A stretch of 17,452 bases of DNA from an uncultured Eubacteriales bacterium. Lineage in GTDB: Bacteria; Bacillota; Clostridia; UMGS1810. The notes beneath the pieces are model-generated. The model ran no database searches. It was not told where the DNA came from and saw only the letters and a program-made list of their open reading frames with translations. A program made the position numbers and the translations under genes. This document shows positions 1 to 9,500 of the stretch, piece by piece. Each line of letters begins with the position of its first letter. Within the stretch, counting starts at the first letter, position 1. The stretch is from NCBI GenBank assembly GCA_900555295.1, contig USKN01000016.1, forward strand, positions 1 to 17,452. Reading direction: 5' to 3'.

Positions 1-219
1 TTTAAAAAACTTAATATTGATTTGGTTGATTTTAAACTTGAATTCGGTAAGCTTGCCGACGGCAGTATTGTACTTGCAGATGAAATATCACCCGATACTT
101 GCCGCTTTTGGGATTGCGATACACACGAAAAACTTGATAAAGACCGTTTCAGACGTGATATGGGCGGTGTAGAGGACGCATATAACGAAGTAATGAGCAG
201 AGTAATGGGAAACAAATAA
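1..219 (+). CDS. purC: SAICAR synthetase (phosphoribosylaminoimidazole-succinocarboxamide synthase), 3' end only
   Basis: This is the C-terminal 72 residues of PurC, which joins aspartate to CAIR with ATP to make SAICAR in the cytoplasm. The frame is open from base 1, so the N-terminal two thirds lie before the window. The segment carries the family's highly conserved end: VDFKLEFG, then LADEISPDTCRFWD, then KLDKDRFRRDMGGVEDAY, where the SPD...R and DKDRFR residues line the nucleotide and substrate site. The stop TAA is at 217-219 and the purF start follows 21 nt later, so the two genes are almost certainly co-transcribed. An internal TTG at 22 could be called as a start, but the conserved sequence continues upstream of it to base 1. 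Confidence 0.95.
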   Translation, partial: FKKLNIDLVDFKLEFGKLADGSIVLADEISPDTCRFWDCDTHEKLDKDRFRRDMGGVEDAYNEVMSRVMGNK

Positions 220-240
220 GATATAAAATAGGAGTATGTT

Positions 241-1698
241 ATGCAAAAAATACATGAGGAATGCGGTGTTTTCGGAATATTTGACAATTGCAGAGAAAAT
301 GTTGCCGCGTCGTGCTATTACGGACTTTTTGCACTTCAGCACAGAGGACAGGAAAGCTGCGGTATTGTGGTAAACGACGACGGTGTTTTTACAAGTTACA
401 AAGATATCGGGCTTGTAAATGACGTTTTTTCGGCACGTGTACTTGACGGACTCGGAGAGGGCAATATGGCAATTGGCCACGTTCGTTACGGAACAACGGG
501 CAATACCGACAGGCTTAACGCACAGCCTATTGTGGTAAATCACATTAAAGGCCGTATGGCGCTTGCACATAACGGTAACCTTGTAAATTCTTACGAACTG
601 CGTAGTGAGCTTGAACTTCAGGGTTCAATTTTTCATACAACAAGCGATACTGAAGTTATTTCATATATAATTACAAAAGAACGTATTAATTCCCCGTCTA
701 TCGAGGAGGCGGTAAACCGCGCTATGAATAAAATCAAGGGTGCGTACTCACTTGTAATTATGTCACCGTCAAAGCTTATTGCGGTACGTGACGAAAACGG
801 GTTCAGACCCCTTTGCTACGGCAAAACAAAAGACGGACGCTATATTGTGGCATCCGAAACGTGTGCGCTTGACGCTGTTGACGCCGAATTTGTACGCGAT
901 GTTGAGCCGGGCGAAATTGTAATATTTACAAAAGACGGAGTAAAATCGATTAAAGAACATTGCGGCAAAGCACAAAAGAGTATTTGTATATTTGAGTATA
1001 TATATTTTGCGCGCCCCGATTCGGTGATTGACGGTGTGGGAGTACACGAAGCGCGTCTTAAAGCAGGCGCCTGTCTTGCAATGGAACATCCTGTTCAGGC
1101 GGATGTTGTTGTGGGTGTTCCCGATTCGGGTATAGACGCGGCAATAGGTTATTCAAGACAATCGGGTATTCCGTACGGTATAGGTTTTATTAAAAACAAA
1201 TATATAGGACGTACTTTTATATCACCGGGGCAAAAATCGCGTGAAGATAAAGTAAAAATAAAGCTTAATACAATAAACGAAACGGTTAAGGATAAACGTG
1301 TAGTTCTTATAGACGATTCTATTGTAAGAGGCACAACCTGCGCAAGAATTGTTAAACTTTTGCGTGATGCAGGAGCAAAGGAAGTTCATATGCGTGTATC
1401 GGCACCGCCGTTTTTAAACCCGTGTTATTACGGAACGGATATTGACTCGCGTGACAACTTGATTGCATGCAAACATACTGTGGAGGAAATTACAAAAATT
1501 ATCGGTGCAGACAGCTTGGGGTATTTAAATGCCGACCATCTTAATTTGCTTATAGGCGCTCAGGCAAATAACGGCTATTGCAGTGCTTGCTTTACAAACC
1601 GTTATCCCACACAAACTCCGAAGCAAACCGATAAAAACAGATTTGAAAATAAAATTGGAAATAAAAATACAGCTGACAAGGAGAAAAACAATGAATAA
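241..1698 (+). CDS. purF: Amidophosphoribosyltransferase (glutamine PRPP amidotransferase)
   Basis: PurF catalyses the committed step of purine synthesis, PRPP plus glutamine to phosphoribosylamine. The 485-residue product has an N-terminal Ntn glutaminase domain and a C-terminal phosphoribosyltransferase domain. The start HEECGVFGIF puts the nucleophile at Cys8 after a 7-residue propeptide, which implies the self-cleavage known for Bacillus-type PurF. Cys249, Cys395 and the pair Cys447/Cys450 match the four 4Fe-4S ligands of the B. subtilis enzyme. The PRPP loop VVLIDDSIVRGTT spans residues 354-366. An AGGAG at 230-234 sits 6 nt before the ATG. The last 25 or so residues form a Lys/Asn-rich tail with no obvious domain. 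The purM ribosome site lies inside this tail and the two genes overlap by 8 nt, so translation is likely coupled. Confidence 0.97.
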   Translation: MQKIHEECGVFGIFDNCRENVAASCYYGLFALQHRGQESCGIVVNDDGVFTSYKDIGLVNDVFSARVLDGLGEGNMAIGHVRYGTTGNTDRLNAQPIVVNHIKGRMALAHNGNLVNSYELRSELELQGSIFHTTSDTEVISYIITKERINSPSIEEAVNRAMNKIKGAYSLVIMSPSKLIAVRDENGFRPLCYGKTKDGRYIVASETCALDAVDAEFVRDVEPGEIVIFTKDGVKSIKEHCGKAQKSICIFEYIYFARPDSVIDGVGVHEARLKAGACLAMEHPVQADVVVGVPDSGIDAAIGYSRQSGIPYGIGFIKNKYIGRTFISPGQKSREDKVKIKLNTINETVKDKRVVLIDDSIVRGTTCARIVKLLRDAGAKEVHMRVSAPPFLNPCYYGTDIDSRDNLIACKHTVEEITKIIGADSLGYLNADHLNLLIGAQANNGYCSACFTNRYPTQTPKQTDKNRFENKIGNKNTADKEKNNE

Positions 1699-2731
1699 TT
1701 CAATGTCGGAAAGTTATAAAAATGCCGGTGTGGATATAACCGCCGGTTACAAAGCGGTTGAACTTATGAAAAAACATATTGCACGTACCGTTACAAGCGG
1801 AGCTTGCTGTGATATAGGCGGGTTTGGAGGTTTGTTTGAACTCGATCTTACGGGTATACAAAAACCTGTATTGGTAAGCGGAACGGACGGTGTCGGCACA
1901 AAGCTTAAATTGGCGTTTTTAACCGATAAGCACAACACGGTTGGCATAGACTGTGTTGCAATGTGTGTAAACGATATAATATGCTGCGGAGCAATACCTT
2001 TGTTGTTTCTTGATTATATTGCCTGCGGCAAAAATATACCCGAAAAAATTGCCGATATTGTATCGGGTATAGCCGAAGGTTGCGTACAGGCGGGAGCGGC
2101 GCTTGTAGGCGGCGAAACAGCTGAAATGCCCGGATTTTACCCCGAAAACGAGTATGACCTTGCCGGGTTTAGCGTAGGTGTTGCCGATAAATCAAAAATA
2201 CTTGATAACAGTAAAGTTTGCGAGGGAGATGTAATTATAGGTCTTGCGTCATCGGGTGTTCATTCAAACGGTTTTTCACTTGTGCGAAAAGTGTTTGATA
2301 TAGAAAATGCCGATATATTAAAACCTGTTGCCGAATTTGGCGGAAAAACACTCGGCGAAACACTCCTGACGCCGACAAAAATATATGTAAAGCCTATGCT
2401 TGCATTGTTTGACGAAATAACCGTAAAAGCCGTATCTCATATTACGGGCGGCGGTTTTTACGAAAATATTCCGCGCAGTATTCCAAAAGGTTTTGCCGCA
2501 AAAATAGAAAAATCGGCAGTAAAAGTTTTGCCTGTATTTGATGTAATTGCAAAAACAGGAAACATTCCCGAACGCGATATGTTTAATACTTTTAATATGG
2601 GTGTGGGAATGAGTGCGGTTGTATCAAAAACCGATGCAGACAGAGCTGTTGAAATTTTAAAACAAAACGGCGAAGACGCATATATTATAGGCGAAATAGT
2701 TAAATCGGACGAAAGTGTGATAATATGTTAA
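1691..2731 (+). CDS. purM: AIR synthetase (phosphoribosylformylglycinamidine cyclo-ligase)
   Basis: PurM closes the imidazole ring, converting FGAM and ATP to AIR. The 346 residues match the usual family length. The ATG at 1691 is chosen because AAGGAG at 1678-1683 sits 7 nt upstream and because the family start SESYKNAGVDI follows at once. A longer frame reaching back to 1583 only adds purF sequence read out of frame. PurM/PurL-superfamily motifs appear in order: GTDGVGTKLK in the ATP region, NDIICCGA, GGETAEMPGFY, SSGVHSNGFSLVRK, HITGGGFYENIPR and FNTFNMGVGM near the end. The gene overlaps purF by 8 nt and purN by 7 nt, consistent with coupled translation in the operon. Confidence 0.96.
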   Translation: MNNSMSESYKNAGVDITAGYKAVELMKKHIARTVTSGACCDIGGFGGLFELDLTGIQKPVLVSGTDGVGTKLKLAFLTDKHNTVGIDCVAMCVNDIICCGAIPLLFLDYIACGKNIPEKIADIVSGIAEGCVQAGAALVGGETAEMPGFYPENEYDLAGFSVGVADKSKILDNSKVCEGDVIIGLASSGVHSNGFSLVRKVFDIENADILKPVAEFGGKTLGETLLTPTKIYVKPMLALFDEITVKAVSHITGGGFYENIPRSIPKGFAAKIEKSAVKVLPVFDVIAKTGNIPERDMFNTFNMGVGMSAVVSKTDADRAVEILKQNGEDAYIIGEIVKSDESVIIC

Positions 2732-3351
2732 CAAAAGCCAAAATTGCCGTACTTGTTTCGGGAGGCGGTACAAATCTTCAGGCACTTATTGACGCACAAA
2801 ACAGCGGTGTAATTGCAAGCGGCAAAATATGTGCCGTTATATCCGACAGGGAAAACGCATATGCTCTCAAGCGTGCAAAAAAAGCGGGTATAGACGGATA
2901 TTGCATATTAAAAAAAGATTATGCCTGCAATTTGGAGTTTGAAGAAAAAATATGTTCAGTATTACAGCAAAAGCAAGCAGATATAATTGTGCTTGCCGGG
3001 TTTTTAAGTATTTTAAGCGAACAGTTTACAAAAAAATACGCAAACCGTATAATAAACGTTCATCCGTCGCTTATACCGTCGTTTTGCGGAAAGGGATTTT
3101 ACGGTCTTAAAGTACATAAGGCGGCACTTGATTACGGTGTAAAAATTACGGGTGCAACGGTTCATTTTGTAAATGAAATACCCGACGGCGGCAAAATCAT
3201 TATGCAAAAAGCCGTAGAAGTAAAAGAAGACGACACCCCCGAAATATTGCAAAGGCGCGTAATGGAGCAGGCGGAATGGATTATATTGCCGCGTGCGGTT
3301 GAAAAAGTGTGCAGTGATATTGTAAAAGGTGAGCATAGGAGGAATTTATAG
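2725..3351 (+). CDS. purN: Phosphoribosylglycinamide formyltransferase 1 (10-formyl-THF dependent)
   Basis: PurN moves the formyl group of 10-formyl-THF to GAR to form FGAR. The 208-residue product opens with the phosphate-binding stretch LVSGGGTNLQAL. It carries the catalytic set Asn111 and His113 (in NVHPSLIP) and Asp154 (in IPDGGKII), equivalent to N106, H108 and D144 of the E. coli enzyme. The segment FCGKGFYG after the NVHPSL motif replaces the shorter FPG-H loop of E. coli. The ATG lies inside the last codons of purM. The TAG stop at 3349-3351 shares its final G with the GTG start of the next gene. Its cofactor is supplied by the product of fhs at the end of the same operon. Confidence 0.95.
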   Translation: MLTKAKIAVLVSGGGTNLQALIDAQNSGVIASGKICAVISDRENAYALKRAKKAGIDGYCILKKDYACNLEFEEKICSVLQQKQADIIVLAGFLSILSEQFTKKYANRIINVHPSLIPSFCGKGFYGLKVHKAALDYGVKITGATVHFVNEIPDGGKIIMQKAVEVKEDDTPEILQRRVMEQAEWIILPRAVEKVCSDIVKGEHRRNL

Positions 3352-4076
3352 TGAGTGTTTATTCTGTAAAAAATATTGCCGACGCAGTTGGCGCAAACGA
3401 TTATGTGGGCAGAGGAATTGTAATAGGCAAAACACCGAACGGACAATATGCCGTATGCGCATATTTTATTATGGGACGTTCCGAAAACAGCCGTAATCGT
3501 ATTTTTACCCAAACGGGAGAAGAAGTTATAATTTATCCGTTTGACGAAAGCAAAGTAAAAGACCCGTCGCTTATAATTTATTCGCCTATAAGAGTATACG
3601 AAAATAATCTTATTGTAACAAACGGCGACCAAACAGATACCGTTTACAACTTTTTAAGAGATGGCAAAACATTTGAACAAGCGCTTGAAACACGTGAGTT
3701 TGAACCGGATGTTCCTAATTTTACACCTCGTATAAGCGGTATGCTCACATTTGACGATAATGATTTTACATATAAAATGAGTATTCTAAAAAGTGTTGAT
3801 GAAAACGGCAGCGCGTGTGCAAGATACACATTTTGCTATCCGTCGCAAAAAGGATTGGGGCATTTTATTCATACATACAAGCAAAACGGAAATCCTATAC
3901 CCACATTTTGCGGAGAACCCGAGCGTGTATCGATAAGTGATGATATTAATGAATTTACCGATTGCATTTGGAATGCGCTTGACAGCGAAAATAAAATTTC
4001 GCTTTATGTGCGCTATGTTGATTTAAAAACGGGCGACGTACAAAACAGAATGGTTAATAAAAACAAAAACAAATAG
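3351..4076 (+). CDS. IMP cyclohydrolase, archaeal PurO-like family
   Basis: The 241-residue product resembles the IMP_cyclohyd (PurO-type) family, not the MGS-like cyclohydrolase domain of ordinary PurH. It would close the ring of FAICAR to give IMP. Features that suggest this family are the N-terminal VGRGIVIGKTPNGQYAVCAYFIMGRSE-type segment with SENSRNRIF following it, the SLIIYSPIRVYEN block, and TNGDQTD near residue 95. Recognition is from memory of the family, not a search. Position adds support: it sits between purN and an AICAR formyltransferase that lacks the cyclohydrolase half. The start is GTG at 3351, with AGGAGG at 3337-3342 placed 8 nt upstream, and its G is shared with the purN TAG stop. 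It is somewhat longer than archaeal PurO (about 200 residues). Confidence 0.85.
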   Translation: MSVYSVKNIADAVGANDYVGRGIVIGKTPNGQYAVCAYFIMGRSENSRNRIFTQTGEEVIIYPFDESKVKDPSLIIYSPIRVYENNLIVTNGDQTDTVYNFLRDGKTFEQALETREFEPDVPNFTPRISGMLTFDDNDFTYKMSILKSVDENGSACARYTFCYPSQKGLGHFIHTYKQNGNPIPTFCGEPERVSISDDINEFTDCIWNALDSENKISLYVRYVDLKTGDVQNRMVNKNKNK

Positions 4077-4098
4077 TACGAAAGGAATAATGTGTATT

Positions 4099-5283
4099 AT
4101 GAAAGAATTTGAACTCAAATACGGTTGTAATCCCAATCAAAAGCCTGCAAAGATATATATGAAAAACAGTAACGATTTGCCTATTGAAATATTAAGCGGC
4201 AGACCCGGGTATATTAATTTTCTTGACGCATTCAACAGTTGGCAGCTTGTAAAAGAAGTAAAAGAAGCACTCAATGAGGTGTGTGCGGCAAGTTTTAAAC
4301 ACGTAAGTCCCACATCGGCGGCTACAGGTACCAAAATGACAGACGAGCTTAAAAAAGCTTGCTTTGTTGATGATATTGACGGACTCGATATGTCGCCTCT
4401 TGCAACCGCTTATGCACGTGCAAGGGGTACCGACAGAATGAGTTCGTTCGGCGATTGGATAGCTCTTTCCGACAAATGCGATGTTGTAACGGCAAAACTT
4501 ATAAAGCGTGAAGTATCGGACGGTGTTATTGCACCCGATTATGACGCGGAAGCATTGGAAATTTTAAAATCAAAACGCGGCGGTAATTATAACATTGTAA
4601 AAATAGATAAAGACTATGTTCCCGAAGAAAAAGAAACAAAAGATGTTTTCGGCATTACCTTTGAGCAGGGCAGGAACAACTTTAAAATTAACAAAGAACT
4701 TTTAAATGAAATTGTTACCGAAAATAAAAATATGCCGCAAAGTGCGGTAAGAGATTTAATTATTGCGCTGATTACGCTAAAGTACACACAATCAAACTCC
4801 GTATGCTATGCCAAGGACGGACAGGCAATAGGTGTGGGTGCCGGGCAGCAGTCAAGAATACACTGCACGCGTCTTGCAGGTAACAAAGCTGATATTTGGC
4901 ATTTAAGACAGCACAAAAAAGTGCTTGAATTGCCGTTTTTGGATACGGTTAAACGTCCCGACAGGGATAATGCGATTGATGTATATATATCCGATGAATG
5001 TGAAGATATACTTGCCGACGGAAAATGGCAGAATATTTTTAAATATAAACCCGAACCTTTTACAAAAGGCGAACAAAGAGAGTATTTATCGTCAATTTCG
5101 GGTGTTGCTCTTGCATCAGATGCGTTTTTCCCGTTTGGCGACAATATAGAACGTGCAAAAAAAAGCGGCGTATCGTATATTGCACAGCCCGGAGGCTCTA
5201 TAAGAGATGACAATGTAATAGATACCTGCAACAGATACGGTATGGCAATGTGCTTTACGCATATGCGCCTTTTCCATCATTAA
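4099..5283 (+). CDS. AICAR formyltransferase, stand-alone (PurH C-terminal half only)
   Basis: This enzyme formylates AICAR to FAICAR using 10-formyl-THF. The product is about 394 residues, against roughly 510-530 for bifunctional PurH, because the N-terminal MGS-like IMP cyclohydrolase domain is absent. The sequence begins directly with the transformylase: LKYGCNPNQKPAKIYM, then AASFKHVSPTSAATG, whose Lys67-His68 correspond to the catalytic Lys-His pair of PurH. It ends with the typical PGGSIRDDNVIDTCNRYG and a final THMRLFHH. Two in-frame ATGs compete. The one at 4090 lies only 3 nt after AAGGA, and the one at 4099 lies 12 nt after it. Homologues that I recall begin a few residues before KYGCNPNQ, which favours 4099. 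The missing activity is supplied by the PurO-like gene just upstream. Confidence 0.93.
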   Translation: MKEFELKYGCNPNQKPAKIYMKNSNDLPIEILSGRPGYINFLDAFNSWQLVKEVKEALNEVCAASFKHVSPTSAATGTKMTDELKKACFVDDIDGLDMSPLATAYARARGTDRMSSFGDWIALSDKCDVVTAKLIKREVSDGVIAPDYDAEALEILKSKRGGNYNIVKIDKDYVPEEKETKDVFGITFEQGRNNFKINKELLNEIVTENKNMPQSAVRDLIIALITLKYTQSNSVCYAKDGQAIGVGAGQQSRIHCTRLAGNKADIWHLRQHKKVLELPFLDTVKRPDRDNAIDVYISDECEDILADGKWQNIFKYKPEPFTKGEQREYLSSISGVALASDAFFPFGDNIERAKKSGVSYIAQPGGSIRDDNVIDTCNRYGMAMCFTHMRLFHH

Positions 5284-5300
5284 AAAGTGAGGTTATGAAT

Positions 5301-6572
5301 ATGAAAGTTATGGTAGTAGGCGGCGGTGGCCGTGAACACGCTATTATAAAAAAAATAAAGCAAAGTCCTTATGTTACAAAAATATATGCGCTTCCCGGAA
5401 ACGGCGGTATTGCAAACGATGCCGAATGTGTTGATATTTCGGCAAAAGATATTGACGGTATAGTGAAATTTGCAACGGATAACAGTATAGAATTTGCCGT
5501 TGTTGCACCTGATGACCCGTTAGTGTTAGGCGCGGTTGACGCACTTAAGCAAAAGGGAATACCTTGTTTTGGACCCGATAAAAAGGCGGCAATAATAGAG
5601 GGAAGTAAGGTTTTTTCCAAAAACCTTATGAAAAAATACAATATTCCAACGGCACAATACGAAGTATTTTCCGATATGGAAAAAGCACTTGATTATCTTG
5701 ATACGGCACCTGTTCCCACAGTTGTTAAGGCTGACGGCCTTGCACTCGGCAAAGGCGTTATAATTGCACAAACGAGAGATGAGGCAAAACAGGCGGTTAA
5801 ATCTATGATGAAAGACAAGGTTTTTGGCGAGAGCGGCAAAAGTATTGTTATTGAAGAATTTTTAAACGGCCCCGAGGTGTCTGTTTTAACATTTACTGAC
5901 GGAAAAACCATAATACCTATGGTATCGTCTATGGACCACAAACGCGCTCTTGACGGCGATGAGGGGCTTAACACGGGCGGTATGGGTACCGTTGCGCCAA
6001 ACCCGTATTATACAAAAGATATTGCCGATAAATGTATGAAAGAAATATTTATACCTACAATTAATGCAATGAACAGCGAGGGCAGGAGCTTTAGCGGATG
6101 TCTTTATTTTGGGCTTATGCTTACAAAAGAAGGTCCTAAAGTAATAGAGTATAACTGCCGTTTCGGCGACCCCGAAACACAGGTTGTGCTTCCGCTGCTT
6201 AAAAGCGACTTGTTTGAAATATTTATGAAAATATCGGATAAAAAGTTAGATGAGGCAAATGTTGAATTTTCGGACGGTGCGGCTTGCTGTGTTGTTATGG
6301 CGTCTAAGGGATATCCGCAAAAATATGATACGGGATATGAAATTAAAATGCCGGCCGATAAAAATATATATGTTGCCGGAGCAAGATTAGACGGCGGCAA
6401 GCTTTTAACATCGGGCGGACGTGTGCTTGGAGTTACCGAAACAGCTTCAAATTTAAAAGAGGCGGTAAATAAGGCTTACGATACCGTTAAAACGGTAAGC
6501 TTTGAAAATGCGTACTACAGAAAAGATATAGGCAAAAAGGCGCTTTGCGCAGTTCAAACATCGGAGGAATAA
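5301..6572 (+). CDS. purD: GAR synthetase (phosphoribosylamine-glycine ligase)
   Basis: PurD ligates glycine to phosphoribosylamine with ATP, the second step of the pathway. The 423-residue product has the normal family length and ATP-grasp fold. The N-terminal domain starts MKVMVVGGGGREHAI, followed by APDDPLVLGAVDAL. The ATP-grasp core has GLALGKGVIIA and the metal/ATP motif EYNCRFGDPETQVVLPLL. The start at 5301 is preferred because GAGG at 5289-5292 is 8 nt upstream and the next residues are the canonical Rossmann-like start. An ATG at 5295 would leave only 2 nt of spacing. A frame back to 5250 reads through the end of the previous gene. The purL start follows the stop by 2 nt. Confidence 0.96.
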   Translation: MKVMVVGGGGREHAIIKKIKQSPYVTKIYALPGNGGIANDAECVDISAKDIDGIVKFATDNSIEFAVVAPDDPLVLGAVDALKQKGIPCFGPDKKAAIIEGSKVFSKNLMKKYNIPTAQYEVFSDMEKALDYLDTAPVPTVVKADGLALGKGVIIAQTRDEAKQAVKSMMKDKVFGESGKSIVIEEFLNGPEVSVLTFTDGKTIIPMVSSMDHKRALDGDEGLNTGGMGTVAPNPYYTKDIADKCMKEIFIPTINAMNSEGRSFSGCLYFGLMLTKEGPKVIEYNCRFGDPETQVVLPLLKSDLFEIFMKISDKKLDEANVEFSDGAACCVVMASKGYPQKYDTGYEIKMPADKNIYVAGARLDGGKLLTSGGRVLGVTETASNLKEAVNKAYDTVKTVSFENAYYRKDIGKKALCAVQTSEE

Positions 6573-6574
6573 AA

Positions 6575-9500
6575 ATGGTATACAGAGTATATGTTGAAAA
6601 AAAAGATGAATTTGCAAACGAGGCACACAGTCTTAAAAAAGATTTAACCGAGCTTATTGGTATAAGCGGTATTAAGGATGTACGTGTTATAAACAGGTAC
6701 GATGTTGAAAACATTGACAAAGATTTGTTTGATTATTGCGTAAAAACAGTTTTTTCCGAACCGCAGCTCGACAATGTGTCATATTGCTTGGAAAATCAAA
6801 GCGAGGCTATGTTTGCGGTTGAATTTTTACCGGGACAGTTTGACCAGCGTGCAAACTCTGCGGCAGAGTGCATACAGCTTATTTCAAAGGGCGAAAAACC
6901 TATTGTGCGCTCGGCTAAAGTATATATATTGTACGGAAATATTACACAAAATGATTTGGATGCGGTAAAAAAATATGTAATTAACCCTGTTGAGGCGCGT
7001 GAGGCATCATTTGACGAATACGAAACACTTAAAGTCAATTACGCTATTCCCACAGAAGTTGAAACCGTAGACGGTTTTTGCAATTTTGATGAAAAACAAT
7101 TAAAGGATTTTATACTTGAAAAAGGATTGGCAATGGATTTTGACGATATAAAATTCTGTCAAAATTATTTTGCGGGCGAAAAGCGCGACCCCACAATTAC
7201 CGAAATAAAAATGATTGACACATATTGGTCGGATCATTGCAGACATACAACATTTTCTACAATAATAGACGGTGTTGATTTTGCATACGATTTACACAAA
7301 AAAGCATACGATTGTTATGTTGCAACACGCAGAAACATTAACGATAAAAAGCCTATAACACTTATGGATATAGGTACAATTGCGGCAAAGCTTTTAAAAT
7401 CGGAGGGACTTTTAAATAAGCTTGACGAATCGGAAGAAATAAATGCGTGCACAGTTAAAATAGATGTTGACGTTGACGGTACGCCCGAAAAATGGCTGCT
7501 TTTATTTAAAAACGAAACTCATAATCACCCAACCGAAATTGAACCTTTCGGCGGTGCCGCAACGTGTATAGGCGGAGCAATACGCGATCCTCTGTCAGGC
7601 AGAAGTTATGTATATGCAGCAATGCGTGTTACGGGTGCGGCAAATCCTCTTACACCCGTAAGCGAAACAATAGAAGGAAAACTTTCACAGCGTAAAATTG
7701 TAACAACAGCTGCAAACGGCTACAGTTCATACGGCAATCAAATCGGCCTTGCAACGGGACAGGTTGATGAAATATATCACCCCGGTTATGCGGCAAAACG
7801 TATGGAAATCGGTGCGGTTATTGCGGCGACTCCCGCAATAAATGTTCGCCGTGAACTTCCGCAGGAGGGAGATATTGTAATACTTCTGGGCGGAAAAACG
7901 GGACGTGACGGCTGCGGCGGAGCAACAGGTTCGTCAAAATCGCATACTTTAAAATCACTTGAAAATTGCGGTGCGGAAGTACAAAAAGGTAATGCGCCCG
8001 AAGAAAGAAAACTTCAAAGATTATTTAGAAACAGTGAGGCATCACGTCTTATAAAACGATGCAATGATTTTGGCGCCGGAGGTGTATCGGTTGCGGTAGG
8101 CGAGCTTGCCGACGGCCTTGAAATTAATCTTGACGCTGTTCCCAAAAAATACGACGGCTTGGACGGCACCGAACTTGCAATTTCGGAATCGCAGGAACGT
8201 ATGGCGGTTGTTGTTGATTCAAAAGACGTTAAGCGTTTTTGCGAAATTGCGGAAAGCGAAAACCTTGAGGCAACCGTTATTGCCGAGGTAAAAGAAAAAC
8301 CGTACCTTGTTATGTATTGGAACGGCAATAAAATTGTAAATATATCACGTGAATTTTTAAATTCAAACGGTGCGGAAAAACACATAAAAATTTCTCCGCA
8401 GCCGCCTCAAGATTTTAATAAACAAATTACAGGCGATTTTATTGACGAATACAAAAAACTTGCGGATGATTTAAATATTTGCTCCAAAAGAGGGCTTTCG
8501 GAACGATTTGACTCAACAATCGGTGCAGGCAGTGTTCTTATGCCTTTTGGCGGCAAATATCAGCGTACACCCGTACAGGCTATGGTAAACAAAATTTCGG
8601 TTGAGAAAAAGCATACCGATACATGTTCCGTTATGGCTTGGGGATATAATCCGTTTATATCCGAAAAAAGTCCGTATCACGGTGCATATATGGCAGTTGT
8701 TGAGTCGGTAAGCAAGCTTATTGCAACCGGCGCAAAATTTGAGGATGTATATTTAACTTTTCAGGAATATTTTGAAAAGCCAAATAAAGACGAACAACGC
8801 TGGGGTAAACCGTTTGCGGCGCTTTTAGGTGCGTTTATGGCGCAAAAAGAGCTTAAAATTGCGGCAATAGGTGGCAAAGATTCAATGAGCGGTTCTTTTG
8901 AAAATCTTGATGTTCCGCCGACGCTTGTATCGTTTGCCGTAACATGCGAAAATGTTAAATCCGTAATTTCACCGGAGTTTAAAGCGCCCGGACACAAGGT
9001 TGTTTTGGTTCGCCCCGTGTATGATAAATACGGACTCCCCGTAACGGTGTCGCTTGTTCACTGCTTTGATGTTGTTAATTCAATGATAAAAAGCGGAAAT
9101 GCCGTTGCTGCATATACAATTACATACGGCGGTGTTGCCGAAGCGGTACTTAAAATGTCTATGGGCAATAAAATAGGATTTAAGTTCAGCGACGGTTTAT
9201 CGCTCAATGAAATATTCGGTTATTGTTACGGCGGATTTTTGCTTGAACTTAAAGAAGACGCCGATATAGGAGTTGAAATAGGATATACCGACAGCTGCGA
9301 AAAAATATTTTACGGTGACGATATTATTGAGCTTGATACACTTTATAATTTATACGAGAACAAGCTTGAAAGTATTTTTCCCTGTAACAATGTTAAATGC
9401 AGCGGCGAAAAACCGAAAACATTTACATATAACGCAAGCGGAAAAGAAAAAACAAAGTTTGCAACGTATTTGTGTGAAAAACCCAAAATGCTTATACCTG

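Noticed and set aside
88..570. Minus-strand ORF of 160 codons opposite purC/purF
   Set aside because: It lies antisense to strongly conserved purF sequence, has no ribosome site, and its Cys/Tyr-rich translation looks like the mirror of A/T-rich codons. Other long antisense ORFs (3162-3632, 4806-5231, 9343-9795, 11175-11630) are shadows for the same reason.
1583..1690. Upstream-extended start for purM
   Set aside because: It reads purF codons out of frame. The ATG at 1691 has the ribosome site and the conserved family N-terminus.
6545..6574. Upstream-extended start for purL
   Set aside because: The extra 10 residues lie within purD, and the GGAGG at 6563-6567 points to the ATG at 6575.
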